Shown one piece after another: positions 1 through 5,328 of a stretch of 11,330 nt of DNA. The stretch comes from Ardenticatenia bacterium (lineage in GTDB: Bacteria > Chloroflexota > Anaerolineae > Aggregatilineales > Ch27). The stretch lies in the NCBI GenBank assembly GCA_026983935.1, contig JALSTC010000492.1, positions 1-11,330 on the forward strand, in the 5' to 3' direction. A program made the position numbers and the translations under genes. Each line of letters starts with the position of its first letter. The stretch's first letter is position 1. A model generated the notes under the pieces. It had not been told where the DNA came from. It saw only the letters and a list, made by a program, of their open reading frames with translations, and did no database searches.

Positions 1-365
1 ACCATCTGCTGCGTGTACATCTTGAGCATATCGTAGATGGTCAGCGCCGCCATGCTGGCCGCCGTCAGCGCCTCCATCTCCACGCCGGTGGGGGCCAGCG
101 TGCGGACGCGTGTCTCGATGCGCACGCCGGAGTCCACGAATTCATAGCTGACGCCGACGTAGGTCAGCGGGATCGGGTGGCAGAAGGGGATCAGGTCCCA
201 GGTCTTTTTGGCGGCCAGCGCCGCCGCCGCCCGCGCCAGTTCCAGCGCGTCGCCTTTCTCCGCGCTGCGCTCGCGCAGGATGGTCTTCAGTTCTTCCGGC
301 AGATCAAGATAAACCTCCGCGATGGCCTCGCGCAGGGTGTCGTCTTTGTGTGTGACGTCTTTCAT
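1..365 (-). CDS. moaC: Cyclic pyranopterin monophosphate synthase MoaC (3' end outside window)
   Basis: MoaC turns the MoaA product (3',8-cyclo-7,8-dihydro-GTP) into cyclic pyranopterin monophosphate, the first stable intermediate of molybdenum cofactor synthesis, in the cytosol. About 121 codons are visible and the frame is still open at base 1. Recognisable family blocks are KGDALELARAAAALAAKKT, DLIPFCHPIPLT, TGVEMEALTAASMAALTIYDM and the following LK. The catalytic-type residues are present: the Lys in AAKKT, the His of CHP, and the Asp and Lys of YDMLK. After that the usual AVDRGM-like stretch reads MYTQQM, a mild divergence. The ATG at 365-363 overlaps the moaE stop as ATGA, so translation is probably coupled. 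The N-terminus (MKDVTHKDDTLREA) matches the normal MoaC start region, so no upstream start is needed. It is the last visible gene of moaA-D-E-C. Confidence 0.95.
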   Translation of the reverse strand, partial: MKDVTHKDDTLREAIAEVYLDLPEELKTILRERSAEKGDALELARAAAALAAKKTWDLIPFCHPIPLTYVGVSYEFVDSGVRIETRVRTLAPTGVEMEALTAASMAALTIYDMLKMYTQQM

Positions 366-823
366 TCAGGGTACTCTTCCTTTTGGGGCGGCTGCAGCGG
401 CGTGCCGTCCAGATAGCGGCTGTCGCCGGTGATGTAATGCTCTTCCTTCCAGATCGGGGCACGCTTCTTGACCTCATCAATGCCGTAGCGCGCCGCCTGG
501 AAGGCTTCCGCCCGGTGTCCGGCCCGCACGACCACATACACGCTCGGCTCGCCAAGCTGCAGCGCCCCGATGCGGTGCTGAATGCGACAGCGCCGCACGG
601 GGAAGCGTTCCAGCACTTCCGCCTCGATTTGCCGCAGCACTTTTTCCGCCAGCGCGGTGTGCGCTTCATAGGTCATGCCCTGCACGGGACGCCCGTCGTT
701 TTCGTTGCGCACCGTGCCGGTGAAAATGACCAGCGCGCCGCTGGCGGGGTCTTCCGTTTCCTGCAGGAGTGCGTTGAGGTCAAGCGGCGCTTCGGTGATC
801 CATTTGCTCATGGTGAGAGTCAT
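362..823 (-). CDS. moaE: Molybdopterin synthase catalytic (large) subunit MoaE
   Basis: MoaE is the catalytic subunit of molybdopterin synthase. With thiocarboxylated MoaD it inserts the dithiolene sulfurs into cyclic pyranopterin monophosphate. The 153-residue frame has the family length (about 150). Its key residues fall at the same numbers as recalled for E. coli MoaE: Arg39 in GTVRN, His103-Arg104 in AGHR, Lys119 at the start of KKRAPIWK and Lys126 at its end. The ATG at 823-821 overlaps the moaD stop as ATGA. A GGAGG lies directly against this ATG, with no spacer. A second in-frame ATG at 811-809 (MSKWITEAPL) has the same GGAGG 12 bases upstream, so the true start is uncertain by four residues. 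The 3' end overlaps moaC. The C-terminal tail (QPPQKEEYPE) is charged and unremarkable. Confidence 0.95.
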   Translation of the reverse strand: MTLTMSKWITEAPLDLNALLQETEDPASGALVIFTGTVRNENDGRPVQGMTYEAHTALAEKVLRQIEAEVLERFPVRRCRIQHRIGALQLGEPSVYVVVRAGHRAEAFQAARYGIDEVKKRAPIWKEEHYITGDSRYLDGTPLQPPQKEEYPE

Positions 824-1068
824 CCTCCACTGACCGGGGGCAGCAGACCCACTTCATCGCCATCACGCACGGCCTGATCCGGGCTGACCAGCTCCGCGCC
901 GATGGTGCAGGCCACCGTATCCAGCAGCGGGCGCAGCGCCGGGTACTGCGTCACCACCCGGTCAACGACATCACGCACGGTAAGCGCCTGCGCGTCAAAA
1001 TCAAGCACGGCCTGTTTTGTGCCGGTATCCTGTTTGAGCCTGCCGTAGAAAACCACGTGCACGCGCAT
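820..1068 (-). CDS. moaD: Molybdopterin synthase sulfur carrier (small) subunit MoaD
   Basis: MoaD is the ubiquitin-like sulfur carrier of molybdopterin synthase. Its C-terminal Gly-Gly is adenylated (by MoeB, not in this window), converted to a thiocarboxylate, and inserted into the MoaE active site. The 82-residue protein has the normal length (about 80). It starts MRVHVVFYGRLKQDTG and ends LLPPVSGG, the diagnostic double-glycine tail with its preceding hydrophobic-proline segment. The ATG at 1068-1066 lies 8 bases after the moaA stop with only a weak purine-rich site (GGTAGGG), which suggests coupling to moaA translation. The stop codon overlaps the moaE start. A ThiS-type carrier is the main alternative, but the moaA/moaE context settles it. 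Confidence 0.93.
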   Translation of the reverse strand: MRVHVVFYGRLKQDTGTKQAVLDFDAQALTVRDVVDRVVTQYPALRPLLDTVACTIGAELVSPDQAVRDGDEVGLLPPVSGG

Positions 1069-1076
1069 GAACGGCC

Positions 1077-2060
1077 CTACCCTCCCAGGTTGGACATCCC
1101 GGTCAGGGTCGTCTGGCCGACTTCCCAGCGGTGCCCCCGCGGCTTGAGGTGAGCGGCCTCCAGGAATCCCGCTTCGACGGCTGCTGCGTCACGGCGCTTG
1201 ATGGCCTCGCCCAGGCTGACCTGGGTGTCATAGGCCAGGCAGGGCCGCAGGTCGCCGATGGCCGTCAAACGGAAGCGGTTGCACGTATTGCAGTATTTAT
1301 CCGATATCGGGGTGATGAAGCCGATCTTGCCCTTTGCGCCGGGCACTTTCCAGTAGCGCGCCGGGCCGTTGCCCCGCTCCACCTGCGCGGGAACCAGGCC
1401 ATGCGTGGCGATCAACTGCTCCCGGACTTCGGTCAGGTTGACGAATTTGTCCATCCCGCCGTTGTTATTGACCTCGCCGATGGGCATCACTTCCAGAAAA
1501 CGCACGACCAGATCGCGCTCGCGGATCAGGTCCAGCCAGGCCTCGAATTCGTCGTCGTTCTCGTCCTTCATGATCAGCGCGTTGATCTTGATCGTCGGAA
1601 TCCCGGCCTCAGATACCCGGCGGATGCCCTCCCACACGTTCTCCAGGATGCCAAAGCGGGTGATCTTGTGGTAGCGCTCCGGGCGCAGCGATTCCAGGCT
1701 GACGTTTACCCAGTCCAGCCCGGCGTCCACCAGCGCGTCGGCGTGGCGGGCCAGCAGCATGGCATTGGTCGTCATCGAAACCTGGCGCACGCCGGTTTCG
1801 GTTTTGATGCGGCGGATGAGATCGGGCAAATTGGGGCGCAGCAGCGGCTCCCCACCGGTCAGGCGCACGCGATCAATGCCCAGCCGGTTGGCGATTTGCA
1901 GCATGAAAATCAGGTCATCAAAAGAAAGCAGCCTGTTCTGTGCGTAGAATTCCAGCCCGTGCAGCGGCATACAGAAGTGGCAGCGGAGATTGCAGCGGTC
2001 AATCACCGAAATGCGAAGATAGTTGATCCTGCGGCCAAATTGATCGGTGAGCTGGGGCAT
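1077..2060 (-). CDS. moaA: GTP 3',8-cyclase MoaA (radical SAM)
   Basis: MoaA is the radical SAM enzyme that starts molybdenum cofactor synthesis by cyclising GTP to 3',8-cyclo-7,8-dihydro-GTP, which MoaC then rearranges. The 327-residue protein has the full family length and both iron-sulfur cluster motifs. The N-terminal SAM cluster is Cys23, Cys27 and Cys30 in CNLRCHFC (CX3CX2C). The C-terminal substrate cluster is Cys257, Cys260 and Cys274 (CX2CX13C) around CNTCNRFRLT. The SAM-binding GGEP is at residues 69-72. The protein ends MSNLGG; the terminal Gly-Gly is conserved in MoaA and reaches into the active site. The ATG at 2060-2058 has GAGGT five bases upstream, and MPQLTDQFGR is a typical MoaA beginning. 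It is the first gene of the moaA-D-E-C operon, with a candidate promoter at 2102-2129. Confidence 0.97.
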   Translation of the reverse strand: MPQLTDQFGRRINYLRISVIDRCNLRCHFCMPLHGLEFYAQNRLLSFDDLIFMLQIANRLGIDRVRLTGGEPLLRPNLPDLIRRIKTETGVRQVSMTTNAMLLARHADALVDAGLDWVNVSLESLRPERYHKITRFGILENVWEGIRRVSEAGIPTIKINALIMKDENDDEFEAWLDLIRERDLVVRFLEVMPIGEVNNNGGMDKFVNLTEVREQLIATHGLVPAQVERGNGPARYWKVPGAKGKIGFITPISDKYCNTCNRFRLTAIGDLRPCLAYDTQVSLGEAIKRRDAAAVEAGFLEAAHLKPRGHRWEVGQTTLTGMSNLGG

Positions 2061-2101
2061 GGCGACCTCGACGAGTGATATGAAACGGCCGATTTACTGC
2101 T

Positions 2102-2129
2102 ATTCTAGCATAGAAAAACGGCCCCACAA
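2102..2129 (-). promoter_or_regulatory. Candidate sigma-70 type promoter of moaA
   Basis: On the minus strand a TAGAAT -10 box (2107-2102) is preceded by TG in the extended -10 position, with a weak TTGTGG -35 box (2129-2124) at a 16-base spacer. Transcription would start near 2095, giving a leader of about 35 bases before the moaA ATG. That is too short for a molybdenum cofactor riboswitch. The -10 is good and the -35 poor, so this is a candidate only. Confidence 0.5.
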
Positions 2130-2173
2130 AAAACAACTGACTTTTGTCTTTCAGCAGGTGCTCACTGACACGC

Positions 2174-3196
2174 CTACGGCTCCAGGGGAAAGGCCCGGCC
2201 TGTGGCATCAATCACAAAATTGGGTTGATAATAATCCTCGCAGCGCACGCTGCCCGTATCGGGGATGTGAATAAACTGCCATTCCGTGTGGTTGAAAGCC
2301 CGGCCCGTGCGTGGATCATTGGCCATCGAACAGTAAAACGGCCTGGCCGTATCACGCTGCAGTCCCCAGTCCACGACATAGGGCACGCCGTTAATTGTCT
2401 CCGCTGATTCGGGGATGTAATCCACCCCGGCCACCTGTGAGAGGATCACCTGTTCCCCTTGCAGGATGATATTGCCGGGCGCGAGTGCCTCCGCATTGCA
2501 GCGGACTGCCGGGCCAAAGCCAAGGATGATAAAGCCGTGTGATGGGGCGGAGTCGATCCAGATATAATCCCCTTGCGCTGCTCCCGTCACCTGCCGGATT
2601 ACGCTCAGGAAGGGGGCATTCAGCCGCCAGCCATCGCGGTCAGGATATACGATCTGCCCTGCGACAGTGACTGGCGCGAATCGTTCATGCATCACGCGCT
2701 CGCCGCCCGCGCCCCGGCCTGTCACATAGCCGACCAGCGCAAAGCTGCCGGGAGCGTCCGGATGATCGTGAAATCGCCAGACATAGTTCCCTTCGACCAC
2801 GCCGTAGGGGTTCATATAAGCGCGCCATCCGTTCACGGTGGCCTCGCCATCCGGCAGATTCACCGGGTCGTTCTCCATGTTGGGGCCTTTGACCATGGGA
2901 AAGCCACCGGCGAAAAGAACCGCCGAAATGAACACTGCCGAATTGTTGGCGAAGCCAGAGTAGATCGTGGGACTGTGTGCAGGCCCGCGTATAGAGAGAC
3001 TGTAAGCAGCGCTGGCGGCAGTCTGCCTGTCATAGACAAAGGGTTGCAAATCTCCCGCCGGGCATGAAGTTTCCGGCAGACGAATGGGCGGCCTGGCAGT
3101 CACTGCCAGCGGTGAGAGGAAAAAGGTACCCAGGATGACAACACAGAAGACAGCAGTGTGTAAGCGATGGTTAAACGGTGTGACAGACGGATGCAT
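2174..3196 (-). CDS. Secreted protein of unknown function (340 aa)
   Basis: I do not recognise a family. The chosen ATG (3196-3194) gives a clear Sec signal peptide: a short N-region with Arg11, a hydrophobic core at about residues 15-32 and a likely cleavage after AVTA (residue 34), then a mature domain of about 306 residues. The mature part has four cysteines (45, 233, 289, 319), an even number compatible with disulfides, and is rich in aromatic and Gly/Pro residues, as in an all-beta extracellular fold. It has no second membrane segment, lipobox or catalytic signature I can name. The frame stays open upstream to 3319, but a longer start would overlap the -35 box of a strong promoter (3290-3319), so the 3196 start is preferred. 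The Shine-Dalgarno match is weak (AGAAG). It sits between pyk and the moa operon on the same strand, and no functional link is evident. Confidence 0.8.
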   Translation of the reverse strand: MHPSVTPFNHRLHTAVFCVVILGTFFLSPLAVTARPPIRLPETSCPAGDLQPFVYDRQTAASAAYSLSIRGPAHSPTIYSGFANNSAVFISAVLFAGGFPMVKGPNMENDPVNLPDGEATVNGWRAYMNPYGVVEGNYVWRFHDHPDAPGSFALVGYVTGRGAGGERVMHERFAPVTVAGQIVYPDRDGWRLNAPFLSVIRQVTGAAQGDYIWIDSAPSHGFIILGFGPAVRCNAEALAPGNIILQGEQVILSQVAGVDYIPESAETINGVPYVVDWGLQRDTARPFYCSMANDPRTGRAFNHTEWQFIHIPDTGSVRCEDYYQPNFVIDATGRAFPLEP

Positions 3197-3289
3197 CGGT
3201 GCTTCTGGCAGATGACGGTGTGCAAGCAGGTGGCCAGAAAAAGGCCACAACGCACAAGAAGGCACTCCGGTCTCGCATGGAGAGCGGCA

Positions 3290-3319
3290 ATTATAATCAT
3301 CTGGGGTGCGGCTTTGCAA
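3290..3319 (-). promoter_or_regulatory. Strong candidate promoter for the secreted protein gene
   Basis: The minus strand shows a perfect TATAAT (3295-3290) with TTGCAA (3319-3314) at an 18-base spacer. Predicted initiation is near 3283, leaving a leader of about 87 bases before the ATG at 3196. It separates this gene from pyruvate kinase and argues against the longer upstream start. Confidence 0.65.
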
Positions 3320-3351
3320 GTGGAGTTATGCAGCGAAATTGAAACCACTTC

Positions 3352-3369
3352 GCGGCGCTGCTACGCCGC
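3352..3369 (-). terminator. Possible weak terminator hairpin at the end of pyk
   Basis: GCGGCG and CGCCGC form a perfect six-base-pair stem with a six-base loop that contains the pyk stop codon. On the minus strand it is followed by a mixed, moderately T-rich tail (GAAGTGGTTTCAATTTC), not a clean U-run. It could end the pyk transcript or only shield its 3' end. Confidence 0.35.
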
Positions 3370-4797
3370 CCCGATCTCGTATATCTTGAGGAAATTGGTC
3401 GGCCCATGCTCGTTGAGCGGGTGGCCGCCCGTGATGATGACCGTCTCACCGGGCCGGGCATAGCCCTGCTCAAGCGCTGTGGCGGGAATGCGCTCCCAGA
3501 AGTTGCGGTCGGTCTCGATGTACTGGCTCTTGATCGGCGTCACGCCCCAGATCAGGCTGAGGCGGCGGTACACATGCTCGAACGGCGTGAAGGCCAGAAT
3601 CGGCACGCCGGGCCGGTAATGCGCCACCTGCCGCGCCGTGCTGCCGCTCTGCGTGAACACCCAGATCGCGCTGACGGGCAGCGTCTGCACGATAGCGCTG
3701 ACCGCCGCCCCGATGGCCTGCGGCGCAGTCTGCACGTGGTGCAGCAGCCGGTAGACATCCTCCGCGTCGCCGGAAGTACGACAGTAGGCGCTGTTTTCCG
3801 TCGTCTCCGCGATCTGGGCCATCATGCGCACCGTCTCCACCGGATACTTACCGATGGAAGTCTCGCCGCTGAGCATCACAGCATCGCTGCCATCAATGAT
3901 GGCATTGGCCACATCGGTCACTTCCGCGCGGGTGGGATGCGGCTCATCGATCATCGATTCCAGCATCTGGGTCGCCGTGATCACCGGCACGGTATGAGCA
4001 TTGGCCGCCGCGATGATCTCCTTCTGGATGATCGGCACCTGCCGCAGCGGAATCTCCACGCCCAGGTCGCCGCGTGCCACCATCACGCCATCGGCCACGG
4101 CCAGAATCTCGTCCAGCACATCCAGCGCCTCCGGACGTTCGATCTTGGCAATGACCGGTGTATCCCGCCCGGCCTCCGCGATCACCTCCTTGACCTGCTT
4201 GATATCCTCCGCCCGCCGGACGAAAGACAGCGCAATGTAATCCACGTTCTGCTCCAGCCCAAAGCGCAGGTCGTCCATATCTTTTTGTGTGACGGTCGGC
4301 GCACTGATGGTCACCCCCGGCAGATTGATGCCCTGGTGTTCGCGCAGTGTGGCGCTGTTAAGCGCCTGGCAGATCACCTCGGTGTCGGTCGTGCTGATGA
4401 CCCGCAGCTCAATAGTGCCATCGGACAGCAGAATGCGGTTGCCAGGCTTGACATCCTTCGGCAGCGCCTCATAGGTCGTGCTGACGCGCTTTGAATCGCC
4501 GAGGATGTTTTCCGTGGTAATGGTGAACATCTGCCCGGCGACCAGGCTCACGGGTTTCCCGCCAACCAGCGCCCCTGTGCGGATTTTGGGCCCCTGCAGG
4601 TCCTGCATCACGGCCACAGGCCGCCCCAGTTCGGCGGCGACGGCCCGCAGAGTCACCATGCGAGCGGCATGCTGCGCGTGATTGCCATGTGAAAAATTGA
4701 AGCGGGCCACGTTCATCCCGGCGTTGATCAGATCGGCGAGACGTTCCGGGGTGCTGGTGGCAGGGCCAAGCGTGGCGACAATCTTGGTACGGCGCAT
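3361..4797 (-). CDS. pyk: Pyruvate kinase
   Basis: Cytosolic glycolytic enzyme transferring phosphate from phosphoenolpyruvate to ADP. The 478 residues have the usual two-part layout: a TIM barrel interrupted by the B domain (about residues 70-170), and a C-terminal allosteric domain (about 345-475) ending FLKIYEIGAA. Visible signatures are RFNFSHG (32-38), IAKIERPEAL with catalytic Lys218 and metal ligand Glu220, MARGDLG (239-245) with Asp244, and ITATQMLESM (273-282). There is no extra C-terminal PEP-utilising domain as in Bacillus. GPKIRTG has Lys71 where potassium-dependent enzymes carry Glu (GPEIRTG), so a potassium-independent, PykA-like enzyme is inferred. The ATG at 4797 has AGGAG seven bases upstream. 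It appears to be a single-gene transcript with its own promoter. Confidence 0.97.
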   Translation of the reverse strand: MRRTKIVATLGPATSTPERLADLINAGMNVARFNFSHGNHAQHAARMVTLRAVAAELGRPVAVMQDLQGPKIRTGALVGGKPVSLVAGQMFTITTENILGDSKRVSTTYEALPKDVKPGNRILLSDGTIELRVISTTDTEVICQALNSATLREHQGINLPGVTISAPTVTQKDMDDLRFGLEQNVDYIALSFVRRAEDIKQVKEVIAEAGRDTPVIAKIERPEALDVLDEILAVADGVMVARGDLGVEIPLRQVPIIQKEIIAAANAHTVPVITATQMLESMIDEPHPTRAEVTDVANAIIDGSDAVMLSGETSIGKYPVETVRMMAQIAETTENSAYCRTSGDAEDVYRLLHHVQTAPQAIGAAVSAIVQTLPVSAIWVFTQSGSTARQVAHYRPGVPILAFTPFEHVYRRLSLIWGVTPIKSQYIETDRNFWERIPATALEQGYARPGETVIITGGHPLNEHGPTNFLKIYEIGAA

Positions 4798-4904
4798 AGA
4801 CGCGCTCCTGTAATCACAGCGGCCAGCGGCGAGTGCCTGGCGACGAGCGAATTCACAGACCTGGCAGGGCGTAAGGAGTCTCTCTTTGCGGCAGCGGCAC
4901 TGCT

Positions 4905-4933
4905 ACCATACGCCGATTTGCACGTTCACGCAA
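4905..4933 (-). promoter_or_regulatory. Candidate promoter of pyk
   Basis: On the minus strand, TTGCGT (4933-4928) and TATGGT (4910-4905) are separated by exactly 17 bases. Initiation near 4898 would give a leader of about 100 bases containing a small hairpin (4822-4841) just upstream of the ribosome binding site. Each box matches consensus at about four of six positions. Confidence 0.45.
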
Positions 4934-4949
4934 GCGATCCAGAGGGGAG

Positions 4950-4992
4950 GCAAGAGGCAGGTGGCAGGAGACATAGAGAAGAAGCGGTGAGC
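4950..4992 (+). repeat. Direct repeat copy A (pair with 5197-5238)
   Basis: This 43-base purine-rich stretch is identical to 5197-5238 except for one inserted T at 4974. It contains GGCAAGAGGCAGGTGGCAGG-type heptad periodicity; on the other strand this reads CCTGCCA CCTGCCT CTTGCCT. Homology continues more weakly downstream (to about 5028) through a GCGAAAGAATC-like tail. It is related to the larger heptad array at 10047-10162, which lies in the opposite orientation. Confidence 0.85.
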
Positions 4993-5046
4993 ATCCAGCG
5001 GCAAGCGAAAGAATCTGTGCGAATCCATTTCATCGGCGTGTCCCAC

Positions 5047-5172
5047 GCCCCGGAATCAATTCCGGGGCTGAGCAAACAAAGGCCAGATGAATCTGGACTG
5101 GCAATCACCACCTCCACGAAGTTCGGTTTGAACCGGACTTTTCCTGCTCAGCCAGGGAATTCATTCCCCGGC
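5047..5172. repeat. 126-bp compound palindrome: four hairpins in mirror-symmetric order
   Basis: Four imperfect or perfect palindromes are arranged with exact symmetry. P1 is 5047-5068 (22 bp, perfect 10-bp arms), P2 5080-5099 (20 bp), P3 5120-5139 (20 bp) and P4 5151-5172 (22 bp). The spacers are 11, 20 and 11 bases. Each palindrome has a two-base centre flanked by (A/G)AT or GTT and its complement. The half containing P1-P2 is an inverted, diverged copy of the half with P3-P4, sharing TGAGCA/TGCTCA in the 11-base spacers. Several stem differences between the halves are compensatory, which preserves pairing. It resembles REP/MITE-like or structured-RNA elements. No transposase or RAYT gene is in the window. 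I recall similar GATTCATC-centred palindromes in Chloroflexota genomes but cannot verify this here. Confidence 0.85.
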
Positions 5173-5173
5173 G

Positions 5174-5294
5174 ACACAGCGGCCAGTGTTGGAGGGGCAA
5201 GAGGCAGGTGGCAGGAGACAAGAGAAGAAGCGGTGAGCGGCAGGCGACGGAATCCGTTTGCATCCGCTGCATCTGGAATCTACACAGCGGCCAG
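5174..5294 (+). repeat. 13-bp direct repeats bracketing repeat copy B
   Basis: ACACAGCGGCCAG occurs at 5174-5186 and again at 5282-5294, exactly bracketing the segment that contains copy B. A third, 12-base copy (CACAGCGGCCAG) lies at 4815-4826 in the pyk leader. The arrangement could be a target-site duplication or a tandem unit boundary. The sequence alone does not decide between them. Confidence 0.55.
5197..5238 (+). repeat. Direct repeat copy B (pair with 4950-4992)
   Basis: This 42-base copy matches 4950-4992 apart from a single-base indel. Its tail (to about 5267, ending GCATCC) resembles the tails of copy A and of the array at 10047-10162. Copies A and B lie on either side of the compound palindrome. 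Confidence 0.85.
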
Positions 5295-5304
5295 GATGCC
5301 ATCA

Positions 5305-5328
5305 CACGCCCGATCCCATCAGGGCGTG
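5305..5328 (-). terminator. Hairpin overlapping the stop of the 5'-nucleotidase gene
   Basis: CACGCCCGAT and ATCAGGGCGTG form a ten-base-pair stem with one bulged A and a three-base loop, straddling the TGA stop (5321-5319). No U-run follows on the minus strand, so it may be a 3'-end stabilising structure or an inefficient terminator instead of a canonical one. Confidence 0.45.

Larger units (their letters stand above)
4798..5318. other. 521-bp non-coding region rich in repeats
   Basis: No convincing gene lies here. From the pyk side it holds: the AGGAG site of pyk (4805-4809); a small leader hairpin (4822-4841, seven paired bases with a two-base bulge); a pyk promoter candidate (4905-4933); direct repeat copy A (4950-4992 plus a diverged tail to about 5028); a short hairpin (5035-5049) overlapping the start of a 126-bp compound palindrome (5047-5172); direct repeat copy B (5197-5238 plus a tail to about 5267); and three copies of CACAGCGGCCAG (4815-4826, 5175-5186, 5283-5294). 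Open frames crossing it translate the repeats and look random. Confidence 0.8.

Noticed and set aside
1131..2078. Long plus-strand open frame opposite moaA
   Set aside because: It is antisense to a clear radical SAM gene; the translation is rich in Gln, His, Arg and Val typical of reverse-frame GC-rich DNA, with no family features.
2100..2172. Terminator for the secreted-protein gene before moaA
   Set aside because: Only very short stems (three or four pairs) precede the T-rich stretch, which overlaps the moaA promoter candidate. Read-through into moaA cannot be excluded, but no hairpin is convincing.
2061..2173. Molybdenum cofactor riboswitch upstream of moaA
   Set aside because: The space is only 113 bases, the predicted leader is about 35 bases, and I see no multi-stem fold like the Moco RNA motif.
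3406..4494. Plus-strand open frame opposite pyruvate kinase
   Set aside because: Antisense shadow of a fully recognisable gene; Arg/His-rich and without domains.
5047..5172. CRISPR array
   Set aside because: The four palindromes differ in sequence, the spacing is 11 or 20 bases and mirror-symmetric, and no cas gene is present.
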